Of a DNA stretch of 64,000 bases, positions 1 through 8,952 are shown in pieces (position 1 is the stretch's first letter; each line of letters begins with the position of its first letter). The stretch lies in the NCBI RefSeq assembly GCF_002902965.1, contig NZ_CP026106.1, positions 744,001 to 808,000 of the forward strand, written 5' to 3'. The stretch comes from Paraburkholderia hospita (GTDB lineage: Bacteria; Pseudomonadota; Gammaproteobacteria; Burkholderiales; Burkholderiaceae). Both the position numbers and the translations under genes were made by a program. The notes beneath the pieces were generated by a model. That model had not been told where the DNA came from, did not search any database, and saw only the letters and a program-made list of their open reading frames with translations.

Positions 1-660
1 GAGTACATGCAGCACGTCGCGAGGCGTGATGCCGTAGTGCGTATGGTGCTCGTCGACATCGAGACTGCGCTGGTTGAACTTGAATGCCGAAATGCCGCCC
101 GGATTGACGACCTTCACACCAAGCGCGCGGGTCGCGTGAATCGACCATCCGACGTAGTCGCGCAGGCGTTCGTAGTCGGTATGCCCGGCCAGCATGCGCA
201 AGAACAATTCGTCGTTGCCGAGCATCACGTAGGCGCCGTGATCGATGATCGGCGTGTCGCCCATTTCGAGGTGCGTGTGGCGCGCGTTCGATGCGATCAT
301 CGCCGGCTCGAATGCCGCCGTGTAACCCATCTCGGCATACCGGTAGCCCGTCGCGAGCGTGCCGGGCGTGCAGTCGCCGCACGAGGCGAGTTCGAGTGGA
401 TTGTCGGAAGCGCGGCGGCCGCGATGATCCTCCGGCATCAGCAGGCGCGCGAGATTGACCTTGCCGCCGCCGATATGCGAATGCATGTCGATGCCACCCG
501 CCATGATGACCATGCCCGAGGCGTCGTATTCGCAATCGACGGATTCCTGTTCGGGCAGATCGACGATCCGGCCGTCACGCACGCAGATGTCGCTGATCTG
601 CCCGGCGATGCGTGAGGCTGGATCGTACACGCGGCCACCGCGCAACCGGAACGTGCTCAT
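1..660 (-). CDS. fhcA: Formyltransferase/hydrolase complex subunit A (FhcA), 3' part outside window
   Basis: Reading leftward from an ATG at 660, 220 codons are open and run off the window edge, so only the N-terminal part is present. The protein is the amidohydrolase-fold subunit of the bacterial formylmethanofuran hydrolysing complex, which with FhcB, C and D converts formyl-H4MPT to formate via methylofuran. The start of the amidohydrolase domain is clear: the metal-binding HSH motif (H60, H62, context GGIDMHSHIGGG) follows a typical beta-strand N-terminus. The ATG overlaps the fhcB stop (ATGA, 657-660), so the two are translationally coupled. The remaining subunits probably lie left of the window. 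Family call from recognised sequence; completeness cannot be judged. Confidence 0.93.
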   Translation of the reverse strand, partial: MSTFRLRGGRVYDPASRIAGQISDICVRDGRIVDLPEQESVDCEYDASGMVIMAGGIDMHSHIGGGKVNLARLLMPEDHRGRRASDNPLELASCGDCTPGTLATGYRYAEMGYTAAFEPAMIASNARHTHLEMGDTPIIDHGAYVMLGNDELFLRMLAGHTDYERLRDYVGWSIHATRALGVKVVNPGGISAFKFNQRSLDVDEHHTHYGITPRDVLHVL

Positions 661-1985
661 CGGGCGGGCTCCTTTGCGGTTGATTGTGCGGTCGAATGCG
701 GTGCTGCCAGCGCATGCGCGATTTGCGCGGCCACATGCGCGACGGTGGGCAAGCTGTCGTCATAAACAGGCACGAGCGGCAGCACGACGCCGCCGTCCGT
801 GCGGAACAGATGACCAGCAGAACCGATGCCGGGTGTCGAGACTGGCATGAAGAGCGTCGGCCCGTGGCGATCCGTGGACGATGCCGCTAGGCCGGGATGG
901 CCCAGTACGATCGTCGGCATGTCGTTCTCTGGCGGCGGCAGGTCGGCGCCGAAGCTTGCGACCCAGACGAGAGCATCGACAGCACGGTCTTCGAGCAACC
1001 GTTGTGTGTCGTAGCGATGCGGATCGTGTTCGAGACCGGTTCGATGCACGCCTGTGCGTAGCGGTAGACCAGACATCCACGTGAGCGTCTGGTTGACGGT
1101 CGCGGCGCCGTCGTCTCCGCCGAGCGAGAGGCAGCCTGCGCGGGTCTTCAGGTTGATCGACTTGGTCAGACGGTCGAGCCCTTCGACCAGCAGCGTCGCA
1201 TGGCTGCCAGGCAAGTCGGCCGTGCTCCAGACGAGCGTGACGTAGCGCGCCGCGAGCATGTCCACGGCCAGCGACTCGAGTGCAGGCGCATTGCCTGGCA
1301 TCGGCTGGCCTTTCAAAAGCGAATCGATCCGCGCGTTCAGCAGCGCAATGGTCTCGTACAGATCGCCCTGCAACGGGATGGCGCGTTGCGAAACCGTGCC
1401 GGGCTGCGCCATAGATTCGAGGCTCGCGTCGATCCCGCTGCCGACGAAGATCACGTCGCGCCGGGCCGGGCCTGTTGCATCGGCCGGCTTCGCACCGACC
1501 CCGCAGCGTTTGAAGAACGCCGGATATCTCGCCGTGGGCGTCGACGCGAAACAGACGATGAGGTCCGAGCGCGCGCGCACTTCGGAAAGCGTGGTCGTGA
1601 ACGCGCCGCGGTCCTGCATCGCCGTCAGGCCGTGCATCAACGAGCGGCCGTGGGCGTGATCGATGATGGCGGCGCTCGCGTTGGCCAGGCGATACAGCGC
1701 TCGCGTGCCGGCTACATCGGTGGCCATGCCCGCGAATAACGGTTGCTTCGCTTGCGCGAGCCATTGGGCCGCGAGGCCAATGGCATCGTCGAACGCGATC
1801 GGCTTGCCGTCGTGCATCGGCTGTGCGTGTGCGGGGCGCGCGCTGAACTGCGCGAGAGCCCGCGTCGCACGCGGACAGTCGGTGCCCGTCAGGGTCAACG
1901 TCTCGCCCGCTGCGATCGAAAGGCGATCGCATAACAGCGGGCAGAACGGACACGTCCAGGACGTGGGGGAACTGATAGAGGTCAT
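657..1985 (-). CDS. fhcB: Formyltransferase/hydrolase complex subunit B (FhcB)
   Basis: 442 residues, homologous to the molybdopterin subunit of archaeal formylmethanofuran dehydrogenase. In bacteria this subunit belongs to the non-redox formyltransferase/hydrolase complex of the H4MPT pathway. A cysteine-rich N-terminus remains visible (C12, C15, C19 in TCPFCPLLCD), followed by a GTDCPRA segment. It is the first gene of a minus-strand operon leading into fhcA with a 4-base overlap. The start at 1985 is the only in-frame start at the beginning of the homologous region; its Shine-Dalgarno is weak. The divergent neighbour at 2252 encodes a methanofuran-type ligase, in keeping with a dedicated C1 locus. 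Confidence 0.92.
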   Translation of the reverse strand: MTSISSPTSWTCPFCPLLCDRLSIAAGETLTLTGTDCPRATRALAQFSARPAHAQPMHDGKPIAFDDAIGLAAQWLAQAKQPLFAGMATDVAGTRALYRLANASAAIIDHAHGRSLMHGLTAMQDRGAFTTTLSEVRARSDLIVCFASTPTARYPAFFKRCGVGAKPADATGPARRDVIFVGSGIDASLESMAQPGTVSQRAIPLQGDLYETIALLNARIDSLLKGQPMPGNAPALESLAVDMLAARYVTLVWSTADLPGSHATLLVEGLDRLTKSINLKTRAGCLSLGGDDGAATVNQTLTWMSGLPLRTGVHRTGLEHDPHRYDTQRLLEDRAVDALVWVASFGADLPPPENDMPTIVLGHPGLAASSTDRHGPTLFMPVSTPGIGSAGHLFRTDGGVVLPLVPVYDDSLPTVAHVAAQIAHALAAPHSTAQSTAKEPAR

Positions 1986-2251
1986 GTCCGGCTATCAGCA
2001 ACTCATATGCCATCCGTTGTGGTTCTGCGAAGCGCCTTCGCTTTAGCGGACAAACACGAATTGGGCGACACGCATGCGTGGCGCGCATTCGATGTGTTTT
2101 GCGCCGCGCGCGATGCAGACTGTCACGCGTCGTTCGTTCGCGCATGGCTCGATACCATGGACACCATTGCTCGCACGCAGCGCATCGACGGATGGCATGG
2201 AACATGAATACGGCAGATGGGAAGCGCAATCACCTGCACGGGAAGCGAGCG
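1986..2251. promoter_or_regulatory. Divergent intergenic region between fhcB and mfnD-like gene
   Basis: 266 bases separate the divergent starts of fhcB and the ATP-grasp gene, so promoters for both operons should lie here. I see no convincing -35/-10 pair, palindrome or terminator. A purine-rich GGAAGCGAG at 2241-2249 serves as ribosome binding site for the rightward gene. In-frame upstream extensions of the rightward gene exist but have no ribosome binding site and no conserved residues. Confidence 0.45.
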
Positions 2252-3250
2252 ATGAAAAAGGTCCTGTTATACGAATATCTCAGCGCCGATGGCTGCGTGG
2301 ACGAATGGATCGCACCGGAACTGCGGATGCAGGGCAGGGCGATGCGCGATGCCGTCGCACGCGATCTCGCGCGTTCAGGCCATATCGCGCTGACCTGCGT
2401 CGCGGGTCATGACGAAGTCCACGACACAGCGGATACGTCGCGCGCAATCGAATGGTGTCCCGCGCCGTTTGCGATTTCGCCGACGCGCTTCATCGCAGCC
2501 GAAGCGCGCCGTCACGACGCCGTATGGGTGATCGCGCCGGAGACGGGCGGCGTGCTGAGCGCGCTATGCGAAGCCGTCGGACCTGACCGATGGATCGGCT
2601 GCGACGCGGCGGCCGTGCGCATCGCGAGCAGCAAACGCCGCACGGCGCGGTATCTCGCTCTGGCCGGCATCGCCACGCCGCGTGCATGGTCGGTGGACGC
2701 GCCGCTCGAACCCGCGTGCAACGCGAGCGCCTGGGTCGTGAAGCCCGACGACGGCGCGGGCGCCGTCGATACCCGCGTTTTTCACGACTACCGGATGGCG
2801 GAATACGTGTTCCTGCGTCGCGCTGCAGCGCACGAGCGCGTCACGCTGGAAGAATGGATCAGCGGCGATGCGTTCAGTCTCTCGCTGCTTTGCACGCGAG
2901 GCCATGCGGAGCTACTCAGCATCAACCGGCAACACATCGGCGTGCGTGACGGCCAACTCGCCTATGAAGGCCTGACGGCGAACGCGATTCCTCTGTCGAG
3001 CGAAATGGCGGGGACGTGCCGCTCGCTCGCAGCGCGCGTGGCTCGCGCGCTTCCGGGCCTGGCCGGTTTCGTAGGCATCGATTTCGTGTGGCATCGGGAA
3101 CGCGGCCCCGTCGTGATCGAAGTCAATCCGCGCGTGACGTGCGCTTACACGGCGCTTGCCGGCGCGGTGGAATCCAATATCGCAGCAAGCATCGTCGCGC
3201 AGCACTTCGATCTGGACGACGACTTCAACCGGAGGCGCTATGCCGCGTGA
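2252..3250 (+). CDS. ATP-grasp ligase, MfnD-like (methylofuran biosynthesis)
   Basis: 332 residues starting MKKVLLYEYLSADGC; the ATG at 2252 is chosen because GGAAGCGAG precedes it and homology begins there, although the frame is open upstream. The ATP-grasp fold shows as KPDDGAGAVDT (nucleotide-binding lysine and glycine loop), an EEWISGDAFSLSLLC strand and a metal-binding VIEVNPRVT near the C-terminus. Archaeal MfnD attaches glutamate to tyramine in methanofuran synthesis; bacterial methylofuran carries a tyrosine and polyglutamate, so an amino-acid ligase role here is inferred. It ends 11 bases past the ATG of the next gene (3240), indicating translational coupling with the MfnF-like gene. 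Confidence 0.8.
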   Translation: MKKVLLYEYLSADGCVDEWIAPELRMQGRAMRDAVARDLARSGHIALTCVAGHDEVHDTADTSRAIEWCPAPFAISPTRFIAAEARRHDAVWVIAPETGGVLSALCEAVGPDRWIGCDAAAVRIASSKRRTARYLALAGIATPRAWSVDAPLEPACNASAWVVKPDDGAGAVDTRVFHDYRMAEYVFLRRAAAHERVTLEEWISGDAFSLSLLCTRGHAELLSINRQHIGVRDGQLAYEGLTANAIPLSSEMAGTCRSLAARVARALPGLAGFVGIDFVWHRERGPVVIEVNPRVTCAYTALAGAVESNIAASIVAQHFDLDDDFNRRRYAA

Positions 3251-4301
3251 TCTCGTGATCGGCTGGGACATCGGCGGCGCGCATGTGAAGGCAGCACGCA
3301 TCGAGGCGGGGCGCGTATCCGATGTGATGCAATGGGTCTGCCCGCTCTGGCAGGGCATGGCGCACCTCGACGCCGTATTCGAAGCAGCGGTGCAGCGTTG
3401 GCCCGATCACGGTGATGCCGAGCATGCCGTGACGATGAGCGGCGAGATGGCGGACATCTTTTCCAACCGTGAGGCGGGCGTCGCCGCGCTCGCGGGCAGA
3501 CTGGCGAGCCGCTTCGGGCGAGACGCTTCGTTCTATGCCGGCCGGTCAGGATGGCAGCCGCACGAATCCGTTCTCGAATACTGGGCCGATGTGGCGTCCG
3601 CGAACTGGCATGCGACGGCGGCACTGATTGCTTCGCGTGTACCCGCCGCCGTGCTCGTCGACATCGGCAGCACGACCACGGATTTCATTGCGATCCGCGA
3701 AGGCGTGCTCGCTTCGCGCGGGATGGATGACGCGGGGCGGCTCAGGTCCGGCGAGCTTGTTTATCAGGGTGTCGTGCGTACGCCGCTGTGCGCGCTCTCG
3801 CAGCGCATCCGCTTTCGCGGCGAACAGCACAACGTGATGAACGAACTGTTTGCCACGACGGCCGACGTCTACCGTCTGACGGGCGAACTCGACCCGCTGC
3901 ATGACCAGCATCCCACGGCCGACGGCGGCGCGAAGGATCGCATGGCAAGCTGCCAGCGTCTCGCACGCATGATCGGGCGCGATGCGCGCGATGCATCGAT
4001 GGCCGACTGGGAGAGCTTCGCTCGCGAATGGCGCAAAGCACAGCTTGCGCATCTGTCGACGAATCTCGCCCAGGTGCTCGGGCGTGTCGGGCTGGGGCAC
4101 GATGTGGTGCTGGTGTCGGCGGGCTGCGGTGCGTTCCTCGCGGATGAACTCGCGGCGCAGTTCGGGCGCGATGTGATCGCCTTCTCGTCGCTAACGAAAG
4201 CAGACGGAACAACTGCTGGCTGGGCGCAGGTCTGTGCGCCAGCCGTCGCTGTCGCCCTTCTGCGCGTCGACGAAGCGCACATGGCCGACGCAACGGTCTG
4301 A
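3240..4301 (+). CDS. MfnF-like H4MPT-linked C1 pathway protein (hydantoinase/oxoprolinase fold)
   Basis: 353 residues from ATG 3240, preceded by GGAGGC at 3231-3236; the coding region overlaps the upstream ligase by 11 bases. It has the ASKHA nucleotide-binding fold: phosphate-1 loop GWDIGGAHVK (residues 8-17) and second loop VDIGSTTTDF (about 139-148). The family (probable H4MPT-linked C1 transfer pathway protein) includes archaeal MfnF, which couples the aminomethylfuran phosphate unit to the tyramine-glutamate part of methanofuran. The neighbours mfnD-like and mfnE-like genes support the same job in methylofuran synthesis. Substrate in bacteria is inferred. Confidence 0.82.
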   Translation: MPRDLVIGWDIGGAHVKAARIEAGRVSDVMQWVCPLWQGMAHLDAVFEAAVQRWPDHGDAEHAVTMSGEMADIFSNREAGVAALAGRLASRFGRDASFYAGRSGWQPHESVLEYWADVASANWHATAALIASRVPAAVLVDIGSTTTDFIAIREGVLASRGMDDAGRLRSGELVYQGVVRTPLCALSQRIRFRGEQHNVMNELFATTADVYRLTGELDPLHDQHPTADGGAKDRMASCQRLARMIGRDARDASMADWESFAREWRKAQLAHLSTNLAQVLGRVGLGHDVVLVSAGCGAFLADELAAQFGRDVIAFSSLTKADGTTAGWAQVCAPAVAVALLRVDEAHMADATV

Positions 4302-4331
4302 ACAACTATCATCTCCGCACACGGAGCGCCT

Positions 4332-4922
4332 ATGTGGGTGGTGAAGATTGGCGGCAGTCTGAGCCGTGACCCGTTGCTCAAAGAATGGCTGCAGCACCTG
4401 AGCGAATTCGGCGGTGGGCGGGTCGTGATCGTGCCGGGCGGTGGCGAATTTGCCGACCAGGCACGCGAGCATCAGGCCGTCTGGCGTTTCGACGATGTCG
4501 CCGCGCACAACATGGCCGTGCTCGGGATGGCGCAATACGCGCTGATGATGCAGGGCCTGTGCCGTCGTCTCGTGATCGCCGCGACGGATGCGCAGATTCG
4601 CGAGGCGTTGCGCGCCGGGCGCGTCGCCGTGTGGGCGCCGCTCGACCTGCTGTTTCAGGAACCCAACCGGCTGACCACGTGGGATGTCAGCTCGGACAGT
4701 CTCGCCGCATGGCTCGCCAACCGGCTGAACGCCGAACGGCTTGTGATCGTGAAGTCGTGTGAGGTCGAACCGGCATGCACGATCGAAGCCTATGCGGCGC
4801 AGGGCATCGTCGACCGCTCGTTCGCTGGCTTCACGCGCGACGCGCCGTATCCCGTCGACATCGTGAACCGGAACGACGGGTCGCGCGTGCGCGACCGCCT
4901 GCTTCACGCGACAGCCGACTGA
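4332..4922 (+). CDS. MfnE-like furan phosphate kinase (amino acid kinase family)
   Basis: 196 residues of the amino-acid-kinase fold. Visible motifs are KIGGSL (residues 5-10), the PGGGEFAD nucleotide loop (35-42) and a VKSCEV segment near the C-terminal third. Archaeal MfnE phosphorylates (5-aminomethylfuran-3-yl)methyl phosphate to the diphosphate used by MfnF. The upstream hinge CGGAGCGCCT before ATG 4332 serves as ribosome binding site. It is the last gene of the rightward mfnD-mfnF-mfnE-like operon, and its final 19 bases overlap the end of the convergent mfnB gene. Confidence 0.82.
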   Translation: MWVVKIGGSLSRDPLLKEWLQHLSEFGGGRVVIVPGGGEFADQAREHQAVWRFDDVAAHNMAVLGMAQYALMMQGLCRRLVIAATDAQIREALRAGRVAVWAPLDLLFQEPNRLTTWDVSSDSLAAWLANRLNAERLVIVKSCEVEPACTIEAYAAQGIVDRSFAGFTRDAPYPVDIVNRNDGSRVRDRLLHATAD

Positions 4923-5650
4923 GCCCGTACCTCGAAGCCGGTATCGTTGGCCGCGCGAGCGGAGCCCAGGAGTTGCGCGCGCAGATCGCGCACGCGTGCC
5001 GCATTGAGCCGGCCGGTGCGCGACCCGTCGCACAGCGCCGTCCGGAAACCGGCGATGTCGGGACCGAGCGCGCGGATCAACGGCACGTGCTTGCTGAGCA
5101 GCGCGCCCGCCAGCCCCGCCATCACATTGTGGGCGCGCGCGATCTGCACCATGCTGTCGAGCACGGCAAGCGGGACGCATTGAAACAGATCGCCGCGTCG
5201 CTTGCTGGCCGTATCCACCATCACGCCCGCAAAACGCAGTTCGCATGCCTGTTCGACGATCCGCAGATCGAGGCCGTTGTCCACCAGCAGCACGGGGATC
5301 ATGTTCCAGTGCAGGCTTCGCATATACGTGAGGCTTCGGAGCGCGAGATCGAACGAAGCGCTGTCGGCCGGTATGCCTGCTTTCACATAGTCGACGCCGC
5401 AGCGTCCGACCTGCGACGCGCGATATTCGAGCGATGCGTGGTCTCCCGGACGCAGATCACCGACGGCGGCGCTGATGGGCAGACCGGGATGCTCGGCGCG
5501 CAGCGACTGCACGATGTGCGCGATCCGGGGCGCTGCGACGGCGCCGAGCGCGCCCGCGCCAGGCTCCTTCAGATCGATCAGATCCGCGCCGGCCTGAGCG
5601 GCGTCGCGCGCCTCGTCGAGGTCGCGCACACTGGCGAGCATACGAATCAT
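4904..5650 (-). CDS. mfnB: (5-formylfuran-3-yl)methyl phosphate synthase (MfnB)
   Basis: 248 residues, TIM-barrel family formerly DUF556. In archaea MfnB condenses two glyceraldehyde-3-phosphates to the furan precursor of methanofuran. The signature DLIDLKEP (lysine 28) and VDYVKAG carry the Schiff-base-type lysines expected of the family. ATG 5650 is preceded by AGGAGG with five-base spacing; a 25-codon upstream extension overlapping the neighbouring gene is rejected. The start overlaps the stop of the DUF447 gene (5647-5650). With the mfnD-, mfnE- and mfnF-like genes alongside, most of a methylofuran pathway is encoded here; MfnA- and MfnC-type enzymes are not seen. Confidence 0.88.
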   Translation of the reverse strand: MIRMLASVRDLDEARDAAQAGADLIDLKEPGAGALGAVAAPRIAHIVQSLRAEHPGLPISAAVGDLRPGDHASLEYRASQVGRCGVDYVKAGIPADSASFDLALRSLTYMRSLHWNMIPVLLVDNGLDLRIVEQACELRFAGVMVDTASKRRGDLFQCVPLAVLDSMVQIARAHNVMAGLAGALLSKHVPLIRALGPDIAGFRTALCDGSRTGRLNAARVRDLRAQLLGSARAANDTGFEVRAQSAVA

Positions 5651-6240
5651 AGGGCCTCCTCTGGAAAGACTTGAGCGGTGGCAGCCGACCGCACGTAAAA
5701 GACATCGACCGCTTCCATCAGCCACTGCCAGGCCTGCTGTTCGCTCGGGCCAGCCGTCTTGTCGATGGCGATGGAGAGGTACGCGATTTCCGATTCCACT
5801 TTCTCGCGCGGCAGCATGGAGAGCCGGCTGACCAGCACCGCGCCTTCGATGACAGCGGCCTGCGCGCGGTTAAATCCGGTGAACGGCGCATCCGTGCACA
5901 TGGCGACGCGTTCCATGACCAGCGTGGGGCGTTGCGGATCGCCGCCGACCGAGACCAGACGCAGTTCAGCGTGCGCGAGCGTGTCGGCGAGTCGCACGCA
6001 CGGCACGTGATGGACAGGCAGCGTAGACCACGTACGGCGGCCTGTGACGCAGCCGGCAAACACGCGTACGTCGGTCGTAAAGTTGACGACGGCACAGCCC
6101 GTCGAAACGATATTGTCGAATGTCGCGGATGGCAGAAACGGCATCAGGATGAACGTATCGCCCTCGTGGCGCACGCCCATCGGCGCGCTATGCGGCTTGC
6201 CGCCGGGCGATACCGTCGTGACTATGGTTTCGTGGATCAT
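5647..6240 (-). CDS. DUF447-family flavin-reductase-like protein
   Basis: 197 residues from ATG 6240 (Shine-Dalgarno AGGAAG). The sequence belongs to the split-barrel FMN-binding DUF447 family, found in methanogens and in H4MPT-using bacteria. Conserved features are the N-terminal IHETIVTT and GKPHSAPMGVR, and FNRAQAAVIEGAVLVSR, which resemble flavin-contacting elements of split-barrel proteins. Its exact reaction is not established. It sits between the dihydropteroate-synthase-like gene (3-base gap) and mfnB (4-base overlap), which suggests a step in cofactor synthesis or maintenance. An in-frame 28-codon extension without ribosome binding site is ignored. Confidence 0.78.
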   Translation of the reverse strand: MIHETIVTTVSPGGKPHSAPMGVRHEGDTFILMPFLPSATFDNIVSTGCAVVNFTTDVRVFAGCVTGRRTWSTLPVHHVPCVRLADTLAHAELRLVSVGGDPQRPTLVMERVAMCTDAPFTGFNRAQAAVIEGAVLVSRLSMLPREKVESEIAYLSIAIDKTAGPSEQQAWQWLMEAVDVFYVRSAATAQVFPEEAL

Positions 6241-6242
6241 CG

Positions 6243-7628
6243 TCAGGCTTCCTTTCTGCGTGTCGTGCCGGGGGCGCATTGCGCGAGCAGATCGCTCGCG
6301 CCGCGCTCGCTCGCGCATCCCCATTCCAGCGGCTGATCCTGGCTATAGCGCTTCCCAAGCCGCCAGGCGAGTTCGGCGCGCGCGAGTTCGACACCCATGT
6401 AGAACGCGTGCGCGCCGTCTGCTTCCAGATGCAGATGTGGCCACAGGGCGAACGCATCCGTGGCGAGATGATGGCCGTCGCGGTTGTACACGTGCACGCC
6501 GTGAGTCGATACCTGCACGCGGAAGTTCGGGTCGCGGATGGCCGCTGCCGTCGCCGCGATTTCTTCGGGCGTATCGGGAAAAGGGCGCTTTGCGTGCACC
6601 GTCATCAACTGGTCGGTGAGGCCTTTGGGCAGCGTGTGGAGTTCGCGGGCCGCATACATCATGCGTCGGGCGACGTCGGCTTCGCGTATCGCGCAGCGCG
6701 CATGGCCGCTCACCTGTGTGGTGAGAATGCCCGCGATGTTCAATTCAACGCCGATGCCGAGCAGGATCGCGTGGATACCGCTGGTGTCGGCTTCCGTGAG
6801 TTCCGTGACGTTGCCCGTGCCCATCAGCAGCGGCGCGTCGGGATAGCGTTCACGCAGCCGCTGATAGCGTGTGAGCGATTTCAAAAGCCCGAAGGGCAGC
6901 GGGTCGAGTATCGGGTCGGCGAGAAAGGGCCGGCCCTGTTGCACCATCATGTCGATGGCGTCGTGTAACGATGCTTCGTCGCCGGGCTTGCGCGGAATCA
7001 GCACGGGTGTCGAGCCGACTTCGTTGAGGACCCAGAGGGTGTCGGCTGTCAGGCTCAGCAAAAAGTCCGCGCCTGCGCGGCCGCCGCGCACCAGTTCCTT
7101 CACATCCATCGAGTCCACGCTGACCTTGAACCCTTGTGCCTTCAGCGCATGGACGGCATCGGCGAGATGCGGGAACGGCGTGGACGGCAGACAGCCGAGG
7201 TCGATCACGTCGGCACCGTCGGCCCGTAGCTGCGCTGCGCGCGCGCAGATTGCATCGACGCTTAGGCGCGGCGCATCGACGATCTCCGCGAAAATCGCGA
7301 TATCGTGTTTCGACAGGTCCACGGGGCGTGCCGTGCAATCGAACCATGCGGGGAGATCCTTCAGCTCTTCGGGGCCGCGCTGCACGGGGATGCCGTAGTG
7401 CGCGGACAGCGCGTCGAGATCGCCGCGGCATCGGCCGGGAACGATCAAGCGGTCGGCAGCAATAGGGGCAGCGACGCGGCGGCGGATCATATCCGCTGTC
7501 ATGAGCGCCGCGACCTGAAGGCCGATCTCCCGAATCTCCCAGCTGAATGGCGCGGGCGCGAGACTGCGCAACACGCGCTCCAGTCCGGGTTGCGCAAGGC
7601 GGCCGGTGAGGAAGACGATGTGTTCCAT
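6243..7628 (-). CDS. Dihydropteroate synthase-like protein of H4MPT biosynthesis
   Basis: 461 residues from ATG 7628, which overlaps the dmrB stop (ATGA). The central part resembles dihydropteroate synthase: GADVIDLGCLPST (pterin-site region) and VSVDSMDVKELVRGGRAGAD. The long N- and C-terminal parts are typical of the archaeal/methylotroph DHPS-related family. In methanogens such a protein is implicated in joining the pterin to the ribofuranosylaminobenzene phosphate made by RFAP synthase, also encoded in this window (13970-14992). The C-terminus contains GVHVYNRDGHHLATDAFALWPHL in part, another family hallmark. Role inferred from family and neighbours. Confidence 0.83.
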   Translation of the reverse strand: MEHIVFLTGRLAQPGLERVLRSLAPAPFSWEIREIGLQVAALMTADMIRRRVAAPIAADRLIVPGRCRGDLDALSAHYGIPVQRGPEELKDLPAWFDCTARPVDLSKHDIAIFAEIVDAPRLSVDAICARAAQLRADGADVIDLGCLPSTPFPHLADAVHALKAQGFKVSVDSMDVKELVRGGRAGADFLLSLTADTLWVLNEVGSTPVLIPRKPGDEASLHDAIDMMVQQGRPFLADPILDPLPFGLLKSLTRYQRLRERYPDAPLLMGTGNVTELTEADTSGIHAILLGIGVELNIAGILTTQVSGHARCAIREADVARRMMYAARELHTLPKGLTDQLMTVHAKRPFPDTPEEIAATAAAIRDPNFRVQVSTHGVHVYNRDGHHLATDAFALWPHLHLEADGAHAFYMGVELARAELAWRLGKRYSQDQPLEWGCASERGASDLLAQCAPGTTRRKEA

Positions 7629-8284
7629 CAGGCGCTCGTGCAAGTCGATTCGGCTTCAGGCGCTGGCATGCGAATGTCGGCGATGCGTGCGTCGATCGCG
7701 GCGCGCAGTTCGTCGAGCGAGCACACGACGTGGCAATGATCGATCTGCCTCAAGCGCGCCACGTTGTCGAGTTCGATATTGCGTGGCCGCAGTTCTACCC
7801 AGTCGAGCGGACTCTTCGTGACGACGACGGGCTGGGTATCGCATGCGAACACGATGCCCGGGATGCCCAGCTTGCCCGCCTGCGCGAACATGTTGGTCGG
7901 CAGCGTATCGGAGATGCCGAACGCGCATTTGGCGACGGTGTTGCTGGTGGCGGGCGCGACGACGACTGTGTGATAGCGCGTCTCGTCGTATAGCATCCCG
8001 ACGGGCACGGCGCTCGCGCTGTTGTCGCGGAATACCCGGAAGCGCTGCTTGAGTTGCGCGAGGTCGATCTGGTACAGCGGCAGTACCTCTTGCGCCGCGC
8101 GCGACAGGAACAGATCGACGTGCGGCAGAAGCGTGGCCGCGATCTCCAGCGATTCGACCAGCCCGTGACCGGAGCCCGTCACCGCCCACGCAAAACGGGC
8201 TGGAGCGGAATCGATGTCGTAGGGCAAGGAGCGCGTGTGGGTCATGGTCGGTCCGGCAGCCAGGTTGTTCAGTTTGCGATACAT
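7628..8284 (-). CDS. dmrB: Dihydromethanopterin reductase-type flavoprotein (DmrB)
   Basis: 218 residues of the archaeoflavoprotein/flavoprotein family. FMN-site features include AWAVTGSGHG near the N-terminus, VVVAPATSNTVAKCAFGISD in the middle (the PATSNTVAK motif) and a CDTQPVVVTKSPLDW segment. DmrB reduces dihydromethanopterin to H4MPT, and Paraburkholderia xenovorans uses this archaeal-type enzyme. ATG 8284 is favoured because GAGGGG lies seven bases upstream; ATG 8245 is possible but lacks a ribosome binding site. First gene of the minus-strand dmrB-DHPS-DUF447-mfnB operon, with overlapping junctions. Confidence 0.83.
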   Translation of the reverse strand: MYRKLNNLAAGPTMTHTRSLPYDIDSAPARFAWAVTGSGHGLVESLEIAATLLPHVDLFLSRAAQEVLPLYQIDLAQLKQRFRVFRDNSASAVPVGMLYDETRYHTVVVAPATSNTVAKCAFGISDTLPTNMFAQAGKLGIPGIVFACDTQPVVVTKSPLDWVELRPRNIELDNVARLRQIDHCHVVCSLDELRAAIDARIADIRMPAPEAESTCTSA

Positions 8285-8485
8285 ATTGCGACCCCTCGTC
8301 ATCAACCTCTTGCCATGTGACGCGCTGCCTTGCCAGCCGGGACTCGTGCCTGATGTGGCGGCGTGGCCTGCTTGCGCGATGCGCGTGGGTTCCTGCGAGG
8401 GCGTTCATGCCAATCGCTTGCGACATTCGTGCCTGGGCCGCTTCTTGCATGAGAACACGCGACGGACAGTCTATGAGGAACCCCA
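8285..8485. promoter_or_regulatory. Divergent promoter region between dmrB and folB-like gene
   Basis: About 200 bases between divergently transcribed pterin genes. No clear consensus promoter or palindrome is visible; the AGGAACCCC at 8476-8484 is the ribosome binding site of the rightward gene. Confidence 0.4.
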
Positions 8486-8899
8486 ATGAACGTGATCGAC
8501 AGGAATGTGATTGAGCGGCCGCATCTCGCTTCATCCGAGATGGACCTCATCTTTATCGAAGGCTTTGAGGGTGAGACGGTGATCGGCATCGATCCCGACG
8601 AACTTCATGACCGGCAACCCGTGCGCATCGATCTGTGGGCAGGCGTGCCGCACAGTCACGCCTGCGACACGGACCGGATCGGCGATACGATCGACTACAG
8701 CAAAGTCCACGCTGCGTTGGAGTCGCTGCTCGCCGCGCACAAGATGCAATTGCTGGAGGCGCTGGCGGAGTCGGTCGCGCAGATGCTGCTCGTCGACTTT
8801 GGCGCGCACTGGGTTCGCGTGTCGCTTGCCAAGCCGAACAAGTTCGCGAACGTGAAAGCGGTGGGCGTGACGATTGAACGGACCGTGCGATGGCCGTGA
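8486..8899 (+). CDS. Dihydroneopterin aldolase-like protein (FolB family)
   Basis: 137 residues with the T-fold architecture of FolB. Recognisable are MDLIFIEGFEGETVIGI at the N-terminus (the usual I-x-G-hx-x-x-x-x-G-hx strand), the TIDYSKVHAAL helix and the C-terminal AKPNKFANVKAVGVTIER. FolB cleaves dihydroneopterin to 6-hydroxymethyl-dihydropterin and glycolaldehyde. The gene lies inside the H4MPT cluster, so it probably serves methanopterin rather than folate, or is a paralogue of a housekeeping folB elsewhere. Ribosome binding site AGGAACCCC precedes the ATG. Confidence 0.85.
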   Translation: MNVIDRNVIERPHLASSEMDLIFIEGFEGETVIGIDPDELHDRQPVRIDLWAGVPHSHACDTDRIGDTIDYSKVHAALESLLAAHKMQLLEALAESVAQMLLVDFGAHWVRVSLAKPNKFANVKAVGVTIERTVRWP

Positions 8900-8908
8900 G
8901 GACTGCAT

Positions 8909-8943
8909 GCGCGAAGCACGTGCGGCATGCACGGGCTTCGCGT
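8909..8943. terminator. Hairpin between convergent folB-like and citG-like genes
   Basis: CGCGAAGC-A-CGTGC (8910-8923) pairs with GCACG-G-GCTTCGCG (8929-8942) over a 5-base loop with one mismatch. It lies in the 53-base gap between convergent genes. No T-run follows, so a terminator role is only likely, not shown. Confidence 0.4.
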
Positions 8944-8952
8944 GCCTGCACC